Counted from the stretch's first letter, positions 1 to 12,124 are shown. The stretch: DNA of 64,000 nucleotides from Oleiharenicola lentus (GCF_004118375.1 NZ_SDHX01000002.1:733001-797000), one strand, 5' to 3'. Translations and numbers: made by a program. The notes: generated by a model from the sequence alone, not told the origin.

Positions 1-1
1 C

Positions 2-817
2 ATGCACGCCTACCCGCTCGTGCTGGACCGCTACCTCGGCGTGGGGCTGCGCGGCCTGCTGGTGGCGGCCTTCGCCGCGGCGTTCATGTCCACCATCACG
101 ACCCACCTGAACTGGGGCGCCTCCTACCTGGTGCGCGACGGCTACTGCCGCTTTTTCCGGCCGGCGGCCCCCGAGCGCGAACAGCTGCTGGTCTCGCGTC
201 TCATGACGGTGCTGCTGGCCGGGGCCGGCCTGCTGCTGACGCCGCTGTTCGGCTCACTGACCGCCGCGTGGGAATTCCTTGCGCTGCTGCCCGCCGGATT
301 CGGGATCATCAGCGTGCTCCGCTGGTTCTGGTGGCGGGTGAACGCCTGGACGGAACTGAGTGTGCTGGCCGTGGGGTTGGTTTTTGCCGGGTTTGACCTG
401 GCCCTGCGCGTCTGGGCACCGGGGGCCGAAATCCTGGGCCTGCCGTGGAGCGAATGGCGCTACGAGCTCAAGCTGCTCCTGTTCACCAGCGTCGCGGTCA
501 CGGTGGCGTTGGCCGTAACCCTGCGGACGCCCCCGGTCTCGCGTGAGCAGCTCCGACGCTTCAACCGCAAGGTGCGTCCTGGCGGCTGGTGGGGACCGGT
601 GGAGGCGGGCGAAGACCTGCGCGAACTGCCGGAGCCGGTGCTGACCCGCCGGACCGCGCTGGACTGTCTCGGCGGGCTGGCACTCTGCCTCGGCCTCACC
701 ACCGGAATCGGGTATGGTCTGCTCCTCCAGCCCGGGCCCGCCGTGCTGGCCTTCGGTCTGGCCGCCATCGGGGGCGTGCAGGTTTACCGCTGGCTGAAAA
801 ACGGCCGCTGGGCCTGA
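2..817 (+). CDS. Sodium/solute symporter (SSS family), C-terminal part
   Basis: This is the C-terminal ~271 residues of an inner-membrane sodium-coupled solute transporter; the gene begins upstream of the window and the Met at position 2 is probably internal. The segment MSTITTHLNWGASYLVRDGY, followed by several long hydrophobic helices, matches the conserved late-helix region of the SSS family (sugar, amino acid or carboxylate symporters). The last helices run to the end and leave only a short charged tail. The substrate cannot be told from this part. The gene converges on clpB with 12 nt between the stop codons and no recognisable terminator between them. Confidence 0.85.
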   Translation: MHAYPLVLDRYLGVGLRGLLVAAFAAAFMSTITTHLNWGASYLVRDGYCRFFRPAAPEREQLLVSRLMTVLLAGAGLLLTPLFGSLTAAWEFLALLPAGFGIISVLRWFWWRVNAWTELSVLAVGLVFAGFDLALRVWAPGAEILGLPWSEWRYELKLLLFTSVAVTVALAVTLRTPPVSREQLRRFNRKVRPGGWWGPVEAGEDLRELPEPVLTRRTALDCLGGLALCLGLTTGIGYGLLLQPGPAVLAFGLAAIGGVQVYRWLKNGRWA

Positions 818-829
818 CAGGCGCGTCAT

Positions 830-3436
<2,607 letters not shown>

Positions 3437-3580
3437 GGAAGTAATATACACCCTTGCAGGCGGCGGGCCAGCGGGTGAAGGCCTGCTTCACTCGGGAATT
3501 TGGAACCGCCGCGAATCGGCTGCGCCAATGTGCGCAGGCGGTGTCGCACCGCCGTGACATGATGGCCGTTTCCGTTCCCT

Positions 3581-3638
3581 GTAGGGTCGCCGCTTGCGGC
3601 GACCTAACCCACGAGGTCGGCGCAACCGCCGACCCTAC
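3581..3638. repeat. Two-hairpin repeat, copy 1
   Basis: A 58-nt unit with outer inverted ends GTAGGGTCG and CGACCCTAC. Inside are two hairpins: GGTCGCCGC, loop TT, GCGGCGACC (3585-3604), and GGTCGGCG, loop CAAC, CGCCGACC (3615-3634). The copy at 9286-9338 has the same spacing and the constant blocks ACGAGGTCG and GACCCTAC, but different stem sequences that still pair. Confidence 0.8.
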
Positions 3639-3654
3639 GCATACAGGCGAAGTC

Positions 3655-4005
3655 CTACTTCCGCTTCGGCCGGTTCTTCTTGTCCAGCAACACGACCACC
3701 GGCTCGTGTTGCTGCGCCTCGTCCGGATCGAAGTCCGCATACGCCGCGATGATGACCTCATCGCCCGGCTGCACGAGCCGCGCGGCGGCGCCGTTGACCA
3801 TGATCTCGCCCCGCTTGCGGCCGCCAATGACGTAGGTCGCGAAGCGCTGGCCGTTGTTCACGTTGTAGATCTCCACGCGCTCGTGCAGCAGGAGGCCGGC
3901 GGCGCGGCGCAGCTCGGGCGCGATGGCGATCGAGCCCTCGTAGTCGAGGTCGGCGGCGGTGACCGTCGCGCGGTGCAGCTTGGACTTGAGCAGGGTCAGG
4001 CGCAT
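3655..4005 (-). CDS. panD: Aspartate 1-decarboxylase PanD
   Basis: Converts L-aspartate to beta-alanine for pantothenate synthesis. It is a pyruvoyl enzyme made as a pro-enzyme that cleaves itself at a Gly-Ser bond; the site is visible as YEGSIAI near residues 22-28. Conserved blocks [10 protein letters not shown] and [13 protein letters not shown] agree with the family, and 116 residues is normal. The C-terminal tail is short and Lys/Arg-rich. It is the last gene of panB-panC-coaBC-coaX-panD, starting 7 nt after the coaX stop, so it is almost surely co-transcribed. Having panD at the end of the CoA operon links beta-alanine supply to PanC, its consumer. Confidence 0.97.
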   Translation of the reverse strand: MRLTLLKSKLHRATVTAADLDYEGSIAIAPELRRAAGLLLHERVEIYNVNNGQRFATYVIGGRKRGEIMVNGAAARLVQPGDEVIIAAYADFDPDEAQQHEPVVVLLDKKNRPKRK

Positions 4006-4012
4006 GGGGGTG

Positions 4013-4795
4013 TCATTTGGCGGGCTCGCGGTTGAGCAGTTCGGCGTGCTTCAGGCCGAAGAGCACCAGTTCGGGCACGATCTCATCGAAGAGCCCCTCG
4101 GTCTCGAACATGCGGGCGAACCCACCCGTGCCGATCACGTGCGGGCGCACGCCGTTGAAGGCCTCGATGGTCAGCACGGAGAGCAGGTTGCGGATCGCGC
4201 CGACGTGGCCGTGATACAGCCCCGCCTGGATGCTCTCGACCGTGCTGCGCCCGAGCGCGCCGTCGGGCCGGGCAATTTCCACGGCTGGCAGGCGGGCGGT
4301 GCGGCTCGACAGCATCTCGGCCGAGATGCCAAGCCCGGGCAGGATCGCGCCGCCGAGGTAATCGCCGCCACCCGTCACCACGTCGAAGGTCGTGGCGGTG
4401 CCGCAGTCCACGACGAGGCAGTTGGCCCCGGGGCGGCGTTGCGTCGCCGCGATGGCGTTGGCCACGCGGTCGGCCCCGACCTCGGCGGGGTTGCGGTATT
4501 TGATCTTAAGCCCGGTCTTCACGCCGGCCTGGAGCAGGAAGGGCTCGCAGTTGAAATACTTCACGCAGGCCGCCCGCAGCGGATAGGCCACCGGCGGCAC
4601 GACCGAGCAGATCGCCACGCGCTTCACCGCGGCGGGGTCGATCTGGTTCTCGCGGAGCACGCTGCGCAGGAATACGCCGGTTTCGTCCGACGACCCGATG
4701 GGGTGCGTGGTTTTCCGGAACTGCACGCGGAGGGTGTCGCCGTCGAACACGCCGCCGTGGATCTGGGAATTGCCGACATCAAGGGTCAAGAGCAT
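4013..4795 (-). CDS. coaX: Type III pantothenate kinase CoaX
   Basis: Phosphorylates pantothenate, the first committed step to coenzyme A. It belongs to the ASKHA-fold, feedback-insensitive type III kinases. Visible family motifs are [12 protein letters not shown] at the N-terminus (phosphate loop), [11 protein letters not shown] in the middle, [11 protein letters not shown] (second phosphate loop) and GGAILPG. About 260 residues, as expected. The ATG at 4795 starts LLTLDVGNS; the open frame continues upstream, but that part is coaBC in another frame. The start lies inside the 3' end of coaBC (17-nt overlap), consistent with translational coupling. No coaA-type kinase was seen in the window. 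Confidence 0.96.
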   Translation of the reverse strand: MLLTLDVGNSQIHGGVFDGDTLRVQFRKTTHPIGSSDETGVFLRSVLRENQIDPAAVKRVAICSVVPPVAYPLRAACVKYFNCEPFLLQAGVKTGLKIKYRNPAEVGADRVANAIAATQRRPGANCLVVDCGTATTFDVVTGGGDYLGGAILPGLGISAEMLSSRTARLPAVEIARPDGALGRSTVESIQAGLYHGHVGAIRNLLSVLTIEAFNGVRPHVIGTGGFARMFETEGLFDEIVPELVLFGLKHAELLNREPAK

Positions 4796-6044
4796 GGCTG
4801 GATTTTCGGTTTTCGATTCTGGATTCTGGACTGGGTCGCGCCGCGAGCAGGCGCTCGAGTTCGGCCGCCAGGGTCGTGCGGTCGGGACAATGCGCCGCGA
4901 CGCTGCCGTCGGGCCGCAGGATGTCGGCCGGGAAGGTGCCATCGGCGCGCTTGGCGGAAAGATCGTTGTGCACGACGTAGTCGGCACCGGCGTGCGCGAA
5001 AAGCCTGCTCACGGCCGCGTCGGCTTCCGCCGCCTCGGCCCCGTGGGTGAGCTTGAATGCCACCAACGTGAACGGGGCGCGGCTCCAACCGCGCACCTGG
5101 TCCACTAGCCGCGGGTTGGGTCGCAGCTTCAGCAGGGGCGCACCACCCGAGGGCAGTTTGCCGCCGGCGGCGGTCTCCGCACCGTCGGCCATCACGACCA
5201 TGTCCACGCGGTAATCGCTGACCGCCGCCGCGTGGATCACGGCATCGAACGGATGCGCCGCGAGCAACCGACGCAGGCCGGCCTCCAGTTGCGCGAAGGT
5301 GACAAAGGTTTCCTCCCGGCAGGGGCCGTCCGCCGCGATCGCGTTTTGCGCCCGCAGCAGGGTCACGTCATGGCCCGCGCGCGACAGGTGCGTGGCGATG
5401 AGCGCGCCGGTCGCACCCGTGCTCGTGTTGGTGAGCACGCGCACGCCGTCCACCGGCTCGGCGGTGCCACCGGCGGTGACGAGCACCCGCAGTTGGCGCG
5501 CCGGTCGCGCCAGCGCCGCTTCGACCGCGGCGACGATCGTCCCGGGCTCGGCCAGCCGCCCCTCCCCCGTTTCGCCGCAGGCGGTGCGCCCGGACGTGGG
5601 GGCGATGCAGCGCACGCCCCAGTCGCGCAATTTTGCCAAGCTCGCAACGGTTGCCGGATGCGACCACATCGCGGGATTCATCGCGGGCGCCACGAGCCAG
5701 GGCTTGGTGCGGTCATGGGCGAGGAAGAGCGCGCCGGCGAAATCGTCGCCGAGCCCGGCCGCGAACCGGTTGAGCGTGTTCGCCGTGGCCGGGCACACGA
5801 GCACGGCGTCGGCCCAGCGCGTCAGGTTGATGTGCTCGAGGGCCGCGCCCGGAGCGAAGGCGTCGCTGAGCAGGGCGGAACCGGTCAGACCTTCCAGCGT
5901 GGCCGGGCCGATGAACTTCAACGCCGACGGCGTCGCCACACAGCGCACGCGGTGGCCCCGTTGCACAAGCCGTGACACCACCTCGCAGCCCTTGTAGGCG
6001 GCGATGGAGCCGGTGAAGATGACGAGGAGGTTAGAGCCGGACAT
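4779..6044 (-). CDS. coaBC: Bifunctional PPC decarboxylase / PPC synthetase CoaBC (Dfp)
   Basis: Joins 4'-phosphopantothenate to cysteine (CoaB) and decarboxylates the product to 4'-phosphopantetheine (CoaC). The N-terminal ~175 residues are the FMN-binding CoaC domain, with active-site His in [10 protein letters not shown], the PAMNPAMW substrate motif near 119-126 and the flap cysteine in ACGETGEGR. The CoaB half begins near 183 ([11 protein letters not shown]) and carries NTSTGATG and AAAVSDYR. The C-terminal tail [17 protein letters not shown] looks unlike a folded end and comes from a heptamer word array, so the gene probably gained it by repeat insertion. It overlaps panC by 14 nt upstream and coaX by 17 nt downstream. 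Confidence 0.96.
   Translation of the reverse strand: MSGSNLLVIFTGSIAAYKGCEVVSRLVQRGHRVRCVATPSALKFIGPATLEGLTGSALLSDAFAPGAALEHINLTRWADAVLVCPATANTLNRFAAGLGDDFAGALFLAHDRTKPWLVAPAMNPAMWSHPATVASLAKLRDWGVRCIAPTSGRTACGETGEGRLAEPGTIVAAVEAALARPARQLRVLVTAGGTAEPVDGVRVLTNTSTGATGALIATHLSRAGHDVTLLRAQNAIAADGPCREETFVTFAQLEAGLRRLLAAHPFDAVIHAAAVSDYRVDMVVMADGAETAAGGKLPSGGAPLLKLRPNPRLVDQVRGWSRAPFTLVAFKLTHGAEAAEADAAVSRLFAHAGADYVVHNDLSAKRADGTFPADILRPDGSVAAHCPDRTTLAAELERLLAARPSPESRIENRKSSHALDP
4803..4830. repeat. Heptamer word array (four units) in the coaBC 3' end
   Basis: Four consecutive 7-nt words on the plus strand: TTTTCGG, TTTTCGA, TTCTGGA, TTCTGGA. The array lies inside the last codons of coaBC and just upstream of the coaX start, so coaBC translates it into a low-complexity tail (SRIENRK). 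It belongs to the word-array class described in the findings. Confidence 0.7.
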
Positions 6045-6789
6045 TGTCGATGAGCCTCACGTTTTCGATGCGCACTGCGCCGAGCCGCACGCCCTCGCGG
6101 TCCTCCACGTAATCCACTTCAAAGCCGGCGGCGTTGAGCGCCAGGGCCGCCACGGCCGGGCTCGCCGCGGAACGCAGGATCGCCGGGAACTGCGCGGCCC
6201 GCACACGCGCGCCGGGCGAGAGGCGGCGGTTGCGCGAACTGAGCGCGAGGCCGTCGATCTCCCGCTCCGTCGGGCACGGTACGATCTCCACCGGCAGGAG
6301 CAGCGCGCGCACCAGGCCCTCGACCAAACGGAGCTGCTGCCAGTCCTTCTCCCCGAAATAGGCGCGCTGCGGGGAGACCAGATTCAGCAGCTTGAGCACC
6401 ACCGTCAGCACGCCGTCGAAATGACCGGGGCGATGCGCGCCCTCCAGTTCCCGGCTGAGTTTTTCCTCGGTGACGCGGTAGGCGTAGCCGTCGGGGTATA
6501 GCTCGGCGGCCGTCGGCACGATGACGTCGTCCGCCAGCCCCGCCGCCAACCGCAGGTCCGCCTCCAGCGTGCGCGGGTATTTCTCGAGGTCGGTCGGGTC
6601 GTTGAACTGGGTCGGGTTGACGAAAATGCTCAGCACCACGCGGTCGTTTTCCGCGCGGGCGCGGGCGAGGAGCGCGCGGTGCCCGAGATGCAGCGCGCCC
6701 ATGGTCGGCACGAAGCCCACCGATTGGCCGGCGTAATCCGTCCCGGTGCGCACCGTGCGCCACGCGGCCAGGGTCTCATGGACTCTCAT
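6031..6789 (-). CDS. panC: Pantothenate synthetase PanC
   Basis: ATP-dependent ligation of pantoate and beta-alanine through a pantoyl-adenylate. The class I synthetase-fold signature PTMGALHLGH is near residue 29, and FVNPTQFNDPTDLEKYPRT, VSPQRAYFGEKDWQQL and SSRNRRLSP (KMSKS-equivalent region) follow in family order. The 252 residues are slightly shorter than the usual ~280, the C-terminal domain being compact. The ATG at 6789 overlaps the panB stop as ATGA, the clearest sign of translational coupling in this operon; a longer upstream open frame runs through panB and is not coding. Confidence 0.96.
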   Translation of the reverse strand: MRVHETLAAWRTVRTGTDYAGQSVGFVPTMGALHLGHRALLARARAENDRVVLSIFVNPTQFNDPTDLEKYPRTLEADLRLAAGLADDVIVPTAAELYPDGYAYRVTEEKLSRELEGAHRPGHFDGVLTVVLKLLNLVSPQRAYFGEKDWQQLRLVEGLVRALLLPVEIVPCPTEREIDGLALSSRNRRLSPGARVRAAQFPAILRSAASPAVAALALNAAGFEVDYVEDREGVRLGAVRIENVRLIDNVRL

Positions 6790-7577
6790 GCGAGCACCTC
6801 CTCGCGCGCCGGAAAGCGCGCCCCGCGCACGTCGCGGGCGTAGGCGTTGAGTGCGGCCAGAATCTCGCCGTGGCCGTCCAAGTAGCGGCGCGCAAACCGC
6901 GGGCGAAATTCCGCATCGAGCCCGAGCAGGTCGTTCAGCACCAGCACCTGTCCGGAGGTGCCGCTGCCCGCACCGATGCCGATGGTGGCGATGGACAAAT
7001 TCGCCGTGATCTCCGCCGCCAGCGCGGCGGGCACGCATTCGAGCACCAGGGCGAACGCCCCCAGTTCCTCGAGGCGACGGGCCTCGGCGAGCAGGCGGGC
7101 CGCGTCGGCCTCCGAGCGGCCCTGCAGGCGGTAGCCGCCGAGTTGGTTGACCGATTGCGGCGTGAGCCCGAGGTGTCCCATCACGGGGATGCCGCTGCCC
7201 ACGAGGTGGGCAACCACGTCCTCGTGACCGGCCACCCCCTCCAGTTTCACGGCCGTCGCTCCCGCCTGCAGGAGCGTGCCGGCGGCGCGCACGGCCGTCT
7301 CGCGGCCTTGGCGAAAGCTGAGAAACGGCAGATCCGCCACGATCACCTGCTCCGGCGCGCCGCGTCGCACCGCCGCCGTGTGCAGCACCATCATGTCGAG
7401 CGTGGCATGGACCGTGGACGGCAGTCCGTGGACGACCATGGCGGCGCTGTCGCCCACGAGGATGACGTCGGCCTCGGATTCAGTTACGATCCGCGCCATC
7501 GGCGCGTCGTAAGCCGTGACCATCACGATGGGCCGCCCTTCCTGGCGCGCCCGGTTGAAATCGAGGATGCTTTTCAT
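6786..7577 (-). CDS. panB: 3-methyl-2-oxobutanoate hydroxymethyltransferase PanB
   Basis: Transfers a one-carbon unit from methylene-tetrahydrofolate to 2-oxoisovalerate, giving ketopantoate. Motifs in order: VTAYDAPMARI, VGDSAAMVVHG (metal-binding Asp), KLEGVAGHEDVV, GHLGLTPQSVNQLGGYRLQGR region, ECVP and TIGIGAG. At 263 residues it has family length. The start at 7577 (MKSILDFNRARQ) is preceded by a GGGGCGGA stretch that can serve as a ribosome site; an in-frame extension to 7742 is Pro/Ser-rich and unlike the family. It is first in the operon. PanE/ketopantoate reductase is not in this window and must lie elsewhere. Confidence 0.96.
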   Translation of the reverse strand: MKSILDFNRARQEGRPIVMVTAYDAPMARIVTESEADVILVGDSAAMVVHGLPSTVHATLDMMVLHTAAVRRGAPEQVIVADLPFLSFRQGRETAVRAAGTLLQAGATAVKLEGVAGHEDVVAHLVGSGIPVMGHLGLTPQSVNQLGGYRLQGRSEADAARLLAEARRLEELGAFALVLECVPAALAAEITANLSIATIGIGAGSGTSGQVLVLNDLLGLDAEFRPRFARRYLDGHGEILAALNAYARDVRGARFPAREEVLA

Positions 7578-7903
7578 TCCGCCCCGGCAGTTGTCCGTAT
7601 GCGGAGAACCTGCGGGCGGCGGAGGTGGCTGGACTGGAGTGCTTGTCGCATGGCGATCAGGCCTGAGTTGTCCGGAGACGGAGGTTGAACTGTGCTGTCC
7701 GGTCGCGCACGAGTTCGCGCCAGACAGGGGCAACTTGAGCACCTCCCATCGACGGGCAAATCAAAAGTGCGTCAGCAACATCTGTAACGGCGGTCAATGA
7801 CCGCCGTTCTTCTCTTCAAACCCGGCGGTCATAGACCGCCGCTACAGCAAAGCCCGCACACCCCGGTTGACTCCCCTGCCCGCCCGCAGTTGAATGACCC
7901 TTC
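7578..7903. other. Divergent spacer between panB and hflX
   Basis: No convincing gene is visible. The panB side should hold the promoter and leader of the pantothenate operon, but I could not assign clear -35/-10 boxes. The hflX side holds the double hairpin at 7786-7840. Open frames here are GC-driven and lack family resemblance. Confidence 0.5.
7786..7840. repeat. Double palindrome (GGCGGTC type)
   Basis: First hairpin AACGGCGGTCA, single A, TGACCGCCGTT (7786-7808), with perfect 11-nt arms. Second hairpin GGCGGTC, ATA, GACCGCC (7824-7840). The unit is flanked by GTA on the left and GCTAC on the right, so the outer ends are also inverted. The architecture matches the two-hairpin repeats at 3581 and 9286, with another stem sequence. 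Confidence 0.75.
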
Positions 7904-9226
7904 ATGGCTGATTTCCTCACCGACCAGAAAGTAGTTTCCCGCGCCTATCTCGTGGGCGTGCAGACCTTTGACATGGAGACCGGCGAAGGCGCCGAACTGC
8001 TGGGCGAACTGAAGGAGCTGGTCGAAAACCTCCGGCTCGAGGTCGTGAAGACCAACCTCGTCGTCATCCGCACCGGCGAACAGCCCAAATACCTGATCGG
8101 CTCCGGCAAGACCGCCGAGATCATCGCCGAGGCCAAAGAGCTCGGTGCCGATCTGATCGTATTCGACAAGGAACTCTCGCCCGCCCAGCAGCGCAACTGG
8201 GAGGAGGACTCCGGCCTCGCCGTGATCGACCGGCAGGAGGTCATTCTCGAAATCTTCGCCGACCGTGCCCAGACCCGCGAGGCCGTGCTGCAGGTGGCGC
8301 TGGCCCGCATGGAGTACTCGCTGCCGCGTCTCACGCGCGCCTGGACCCACCTTTCGCGCCAGCGCGGCAAGGGCGCCATGGGCGGCGAAGGCGAAACCCA
8401 GCTCGAACAGGACCGTCGCATCGTGCGCGACCGCATCGCCCGCCTGAAGGAGGAACTGGAACTCGTCATTTCCCAACGCGCGACCCAGCGCCGCAAGCGC
8501 ATGCGCAAGCCCGTGCCCGGCGTCGCCATAGTCGGCTACACCAACGCCGGCAAATCCTCGCTCCTCAACAAGCTCACCGGCGCTCACGTGCTCGCCGCCG
8601 ACAAGCTCTTCGCCACGCTCGACCCGACCACGCGCCAGCTGCACCTGCCCGACGGCCGCACGCTGCTCGCCACCGACACCGTCGGCTTCATCCGCCGCCT
8701 GCCCCATCGCCTCGTTGAGGCCTTCAAGGCCACGCTCGAGGAGGTCGTCGTCGCCGACTTCGTCATCCACGTGCTCGACGTCGCCAACCCCAACGTCGCC
8801 CACCACTTCGCCACCACCATGGAGGTGCTCGGCGAGCTCGGTGCCGCCGACAAACCCATCATCACCGTCTTCAACAAGGTGGACGCCGCCGATAAGCAGA
8901 CGCTTGCTGTCGTTCGCGCCCAGCACCCCGAGGCGCTCTTCATCAGCGTCCACACCGGCGAAGGCCTCGACCGCCTGCTCGCCCGCTGCGAGGAACTGGC
9001 GGTGGACGACAGCGAGGCCGTCGAGCTCCTAATCCCCCATCACCGTTACGACGTGGTCGCCAAGCTGCACCAAGGCGGCCAGGTCCGGACGCAGGAGACG
9101 CGCGACGACGGCGTCTTCCTCACCGGCCGTTTCCCGCAGAAGCTGAAGGCCGTTTACGACCCATTCCGCCACATCGCCCCGCCGCCCCAGCGCAAGCCCG
9201 CCACCAAGCGCCCGAAGAAGTCCTGA
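7904..9226 (+). CDS. hflX: Ribosome-associated GTPase HflX
   Basis: TRAFAC-class GTPase that binds the 50S subunit and splits stalled or heat-damaged ribosomes. The N-terminal HflX domain carries the glycine-rich linker region (GKGAMGGEGETQLEQDRR) preceding the G domain. G1 VGYTNAGKSS begins near residue 210, G3 DTVGFIRRLP near 257 and G4 NKVD near 324. The tail is basic (KPATKRPKKS). Length 440 is normal. The ATG at 7904 (MADFLTDQK) is the first plausible start; no strong ribosome site precedes it. It stands alone between repeat-filled spacers, without the hfq neighbour seen in enterobacteria. Confidence 0.95.
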   Translation: MADFLTDQKVVSRAYLVGVQTFDMETGEGAELLGELKELVENLRLEVVKTNLVVIRTGEQPKYLIGSGKTAEIIAEAKELGADLIVFDKELSPAQQRNWEEDSGLAVIDRQEVILEIFADRAQTREAVLQVALARMEYSLPRLTRAWTHLSRQRGKGAMGGEGETQLEQDRRIVRDRIARLKEELELVISQRATQRRKRMRKPVPGVAIVGYTNAGKSSLLNKLTGAHVLAADKLFATLDPTTRQLHLPDGRTLLATDTVGFIRRLPHRLVEAFKATLEEVVVADFVIHVLDVANPNVAHHFATTMEVLGELGAADKPIITVFNKVDAADKQTLAVVRAQHPEALFISVHTGEGLDRLLARCEELAVDDSEAVELLIPHHRYDVVAKLHQGGQVRTQETRDDGVFLTGRFPQKLKAVYDPFRHIAPPPQRKPATKRPKKS

Positions 9227-9233
9227 TTCCTCG

Positions 9234-9338
9234 TGGAGGGCCGGTCTCCGCACCGGCCGTGCATTGCAGATCTTTCCTCTCTAGCGTCGGGCCTTGGCCC
9301 GACCTCGCGCACGAGGTCGTCGCCAGCGACGACCCTAC
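9234..9338. repeat. Half TGGAGGG element followed by two-hairpin repeat, copy 2
   Basis: 9234-9258 begins TGGAGGG and folds as GGCCGGT / ACCGGCC; it looks like the left half of the element seen complete at 13851. 9286-9338 is the second copy of the 3581 family: hairpin GTCGGGCC, TT, GGCCCGAC (9286-9303), constant block ACGAGGTCG, hairpin GGTCGTCG, CCAG, CGACGACC (9315-9334), end CTAC. Spacing equals copy 1, while the stems differ and remain paired. Confidence 0.75.
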
Positions 9339-9392
9339 AAACTCCCCGTCGCTTGTCGTCGCCGACGCGACCAATTTCCCCCATTTGCCGCT

Positions 9393-9420
9393 TTGACCGC
9401 GCGCGAGTGTTGGTTATGAC
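9393..9420 (+). promoter_or_regulatory. Candidate sigma-70-type promoter for the iorA/Moco cluster
   Basis: TTGACC (5 of 6 to the -35 consensus) and TATGAC (4 of 6 to -10), separated by 16 nt, end 20 nt before the iorA start. This is inferred from sequence only. No molybdate-responsive (ModE-like) operator or Moco riboswitch fold was recognised around it. Confidence 0.35.
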
Positions 9421-9440
9421 TACGTCACTCCCTCTCCCCC

Positions 9441-9917
9441 ATGCCCACTTATACTCTGAAAGTAAACGGGCAGGCCCATACGATCAACGTCGCGGCGGAC
9501 ACGCCGCTGCTGTGGGCGCTGCGTGACACCCTCGGTCTCGTCGGCACGAAATACGGCTGTGGCATGGGCCTCTGCGGCGCCTGCACCGTCCACCTCAACG
9601 GCGTGCCGGTGCGCTCCTGCCAGACGCCCGTCTCAGCGGTGGGCAACACGCCTGTCACCACCATCGAGGGCCTCGACCCCGCGGGCAAACACCCGCTGCA
9701 ACAAGCCTGGTGCGACCACGACGTGCCGCAATGTGGCTATTGCCAGTCGGGCCAGATCATGAGCGCCGCCGCTCTGCTTAAGCAGACGCCCACGCCCACT
9801 GACGCCGACATCGACGCCGCCATGGCCGGCAACCTCTGCCGCTGCGGCACCTACGTCCGCATCCGCGCCGCCATCAAGGACGCCGCCGCCCTCGCGACCA
9901 AGGGAGGTGCGCAATGA
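9441..9917 (+). CDS. iorA: IorA-type [2Fe-2S] subunit of a molybdenum hydroxylase
   Basis: Small electron-transfer subunit of an isoquinoline 1-oxidoreductase / aldehyde-oxidase-like enzyme. The plant-type ferredoxin cluster site is CGMGLCGAC with a following Cys in VRSCQTP. The second, helical [2Fe-2S] domain has CGYCQSGQ and CRCGTY. Length 158 is typical. It has no FAD subunit, as in two-subunit IorAB enzymes, which pass electrons to a membrane or periplasmic acceptor. The stop overlaps the iorB start as ATGA. The real substrate is unknown; many IorAB homologues oxidise aldehydes or N-heterocycles. Confidence 0.93.
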   Translation: MPTYTLKVNGQAHTINVAADTPLLWALRDTLGLVGTKYGCGMGLCGACTVHLNGVPVRSCQTPVSAVGNTPVTTIEGLDPAGKHPLQQAWCDHDVPQCGYCQSGQIMSAAALLKQTPTPTDADIDAAMAGNLCRCGTYVRIRAAIKDAAALATKGGAQ

Positions 9918-12124
9918 AAACCTCAACTCCCGCCGTCTCCCGTCGCAACTTCCTCCAGATCTCCGCCCTCGCCGGCGGCGGATTTGCCCTCAGCTACGCG
10001 CTCCCTGGCACCGCCTTCGCCCAGGCCCCCGGCCTCGACAACACCGCGCGCGCCTTCACGCCGAACCCGTTTATCAAGATCACCCCCGACGGCATCGTGA
10101 TCCTCGTGGCGAAGAACCCCGACGCCGGCCAGGGCGTGAAGACCGCCCTGCCCATGATCCTCGCGGAGGAACTGGGCGCCGACTTCAAGAAGGTGACCAT
10201 CGAATACGGCGGCCTCGACCCGCAGCTCGGCGCGCAATTCGCCGGTGGCAGCCTCTCGGTGCCGATGAATTACCAGACGCTCCGCCGCGCCGGCGCCGTC
10301 GCACGCACCGTGCTCGTGCAGGCCGCCGCCGACACCTGGGGCGTGCCCGCCGCCGAGTGCGAGGCGGAGAACAGCACCGTCATCCACCGCCCCACCGGCC
10401 GCGTGCTCGGCTTCGGCGACCTCGCCACCAAGGCCGCCTCAATGCCGCTGCCCGACGAGAAATCCGTCGTCCTCAAGCGCCCGAAGGAAAACAAGCTCAT
10501 CGGCAACCGCGTCGGCGGCGTGGACAACCCCGCCATCGTCACCGGCCAGTCCCTCTTCGGGCTCGACCAGAAAGTTCCCGGCATGGTCCACGCGGTTTAC
10601 GTGAAGTGCCCCGTCTTCGGCGGCAAGCCCGTCTCCGCCAACCTCGACCGCCTCAAGAAGCTCCCCGGCGTGCTCGACGCCTTTCTCGTCGAGGGCACCA
10701 ACGACTACTACGGCCTGTTGCCGGGTGTCGCCATCGTGGGCGACTCGACCTGGGCGACCTTCAAGGCCCGCAGCCTGCTCGACGTGACCTGGGATGAGGG
10801 TCCCGGAGCCGCGCAGAGCTCCGCCGCCTACGAGGAAGCCGCCGCCAAGGCCGCCGCCGGGGCCGGCAAGGAAATGCGCAACGACGGCAACGTCGCCGCG
10901 AAATTCGCCAGCGCCGCGAAGGTCGTCGAGGCCGCCTACCATTATCCCTACCTGCACCACGCGACGCTCGAACCGATGAACGCGCTCGCCATCCCCACCG
11001 CCGACGGCGGCCTGGAGGTGCTCGCTCCCACGCAGACACCCGACGACGCCAAGAACGTCGCCATGAAGGTCTCGGGGTTGCCCGCGGAAAAGGTGAAGCT
11101 GCGCTTCACCCGCATCGGCGGCGGTTTCGGCCGCCGCCTGGTCAACGACTTCGTTGCCGAGGCCGTGGCCGTGGCGATGAAGGTCGGCAAGCCCGTTAAA
11201 CTCACCTGGACCCGCGAGGACGACACCCGCCACGGCCAGTATCGCCCGCCCGCGTGGCATTACCTCAAGGGCGCGGTGGACGCTTCCGGCAAGCTCAGCG
11301 CTTGGCAAAACCACTTCGTCACCGTCGGTCTCAACAGCACGGCCGAGCCCGCGCGCGCGGCCGAGCTCAGCAACAACGAGCTGCCCGCGCGCTTCCTCGC
11401 CGATTACCGCCTCGAACGTTCCATCACCAGCACCAACGTCCCCACGAGCTGGCTCCGCGCCCCCGGCAGCAACGGCCTGGCGTTTGTCTTCCAGAGTTTC
11501 ATCGACGAACTCGCCCACGCCGGCGGCCGCGACCCGCTTGAGTTCCGTCTCGAGTTGCTGGGCGAAGACCGGGTGCTCCCGGGCAACGGCCAGTGGGAAC
11601 CGCCTTACAACACCGGCCGCATGAAGGGCGTGCTCCGTCTCGCCGCCGAGAAATCCGGCTGGGGCAAAAAGCTCCCGAAAGGCTCCGGCCAGGGCATCGC
11701 GTTTCACTTCAGCCACTCGGGCTACGTCGCCGAGGTGGCCGATGTCACCGTCACACCCGACGGCGCGCTCACCGTGGACAAGGTTGTCGTCGCCGTGGAC
11801 GTCGGGCCGATCATCAACCCGAGCGGCGCCGAGAACCAGATTCAAGGCTCCATCATCGACGGCCTGAGCGGCGCCTGGCTGCAGGAACTCACCATCGAAA
11901 ACGGCGCGGTCGTGCAGGGCAATTTCCACGACTACCCGCTCCTGCGCATCAACGACGCGCCCAAGATCGAGATCCACTTCATCGAGAGCGACAACCCGCC
12001 CACCGGCCTCGGCGAGCCCGCCATGCCCCCGCTGCCCCCGGCGGTCTGCAACGCGATCTTCGCCGCCACGGGCAAACGCGTCCGCCGCCTGCCGCTCGTC
12101 CGCACCGACCTCGCATGGAGCTGA
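9914..12124 (+). CDS. iorB: IorB-type molybdopterin-binding subunit, Tat-exported
   Basis: Large catalytic subunit of the xanthine-oxidase family. A Tat signal starts the protein (SRRNFLQ at residues 9-15, then a hydrophobic stretch ending TAFA), so the IorAB complex is folded with its cofactor inside the cell and exported. The Moco-binding landmark GGGFGRR and the C-terminal catalytic Glu motif GLGEPAMPP are present. Length 736 matches single-chain IorB. The following genes make and insert the cofactor, and the stop overlaps the moeA start by 10 nt, which ties the enzyme to its cofactor supply. Substrate not predictable. Confidence 0.93.
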   Translation: MKTSTPAVSRRNFLQISALAGGGFALSYALPGTAFAQAPGLDNTARAFTPNPFIKITPDGIVILVAKNPDAGQGVKTALPMILAEELGADFKKVTIEYGGLDPQLGAQFAGGSLSVPMNYQTLRRAGAVARTVLVQAAADTWGVPAAECEAENSTVIHRPTGRVLGFGDLATKAASMPLPDEKSVVLKRPKENKLIGNRVGGVDNPAIVTGQSLFGLDQKVPGMVHAVYVKCPVFGGKPVSANLDRLKKLPGVLDAFLVEGTNDYYGLLPGVAIVGDSTWATFKARSLLDVTWDEGPGAAQSSAAYEEAAAKAAAGAGKEMRNDGNVAAKFASAAKVVEAAYHYPYLHHATLEPMNALAIPTADGGLEVLAPTQTPDDAKNVAMKVSGLPAEKVKLRFTRIGGGFGRRLVNDFVAEAVAVAMKVGKPVKLTWTREDDTRHGQYRPPAWHYLKGAVDASGKLSAWQNHFVTVGLNSTAEPARAAELSNNELPARFLADYRLERSITSTNVPTSWLRAPGSNGLAFVFQSFIDELAHAGGRDPLEFRLELLGEDRVLPGNGQWEPPYNTGRMKGVLRLAAEKSGWGKKLPKGSGQGIAFHFSHSGYVAEVADVTVTPDGALTVDKVVVAVDVGPIINPSGAENQIQGSIIDGLSGAWLQELTIENGAVVQGNFHDYPLLRINDAPKIEIHFIESDNPPTGLGEPAMPPLPPAVCNAIFAATGKRVRRLPLVRTDLAWS

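Noticed and set aside
9227-9440. Moco riboswitch or ModE site before iorA
   Set aside because: The structure here belongs to the dispersed two-hairpin family found at other loci, and no ModE-like inverted TATAT motif is visible.
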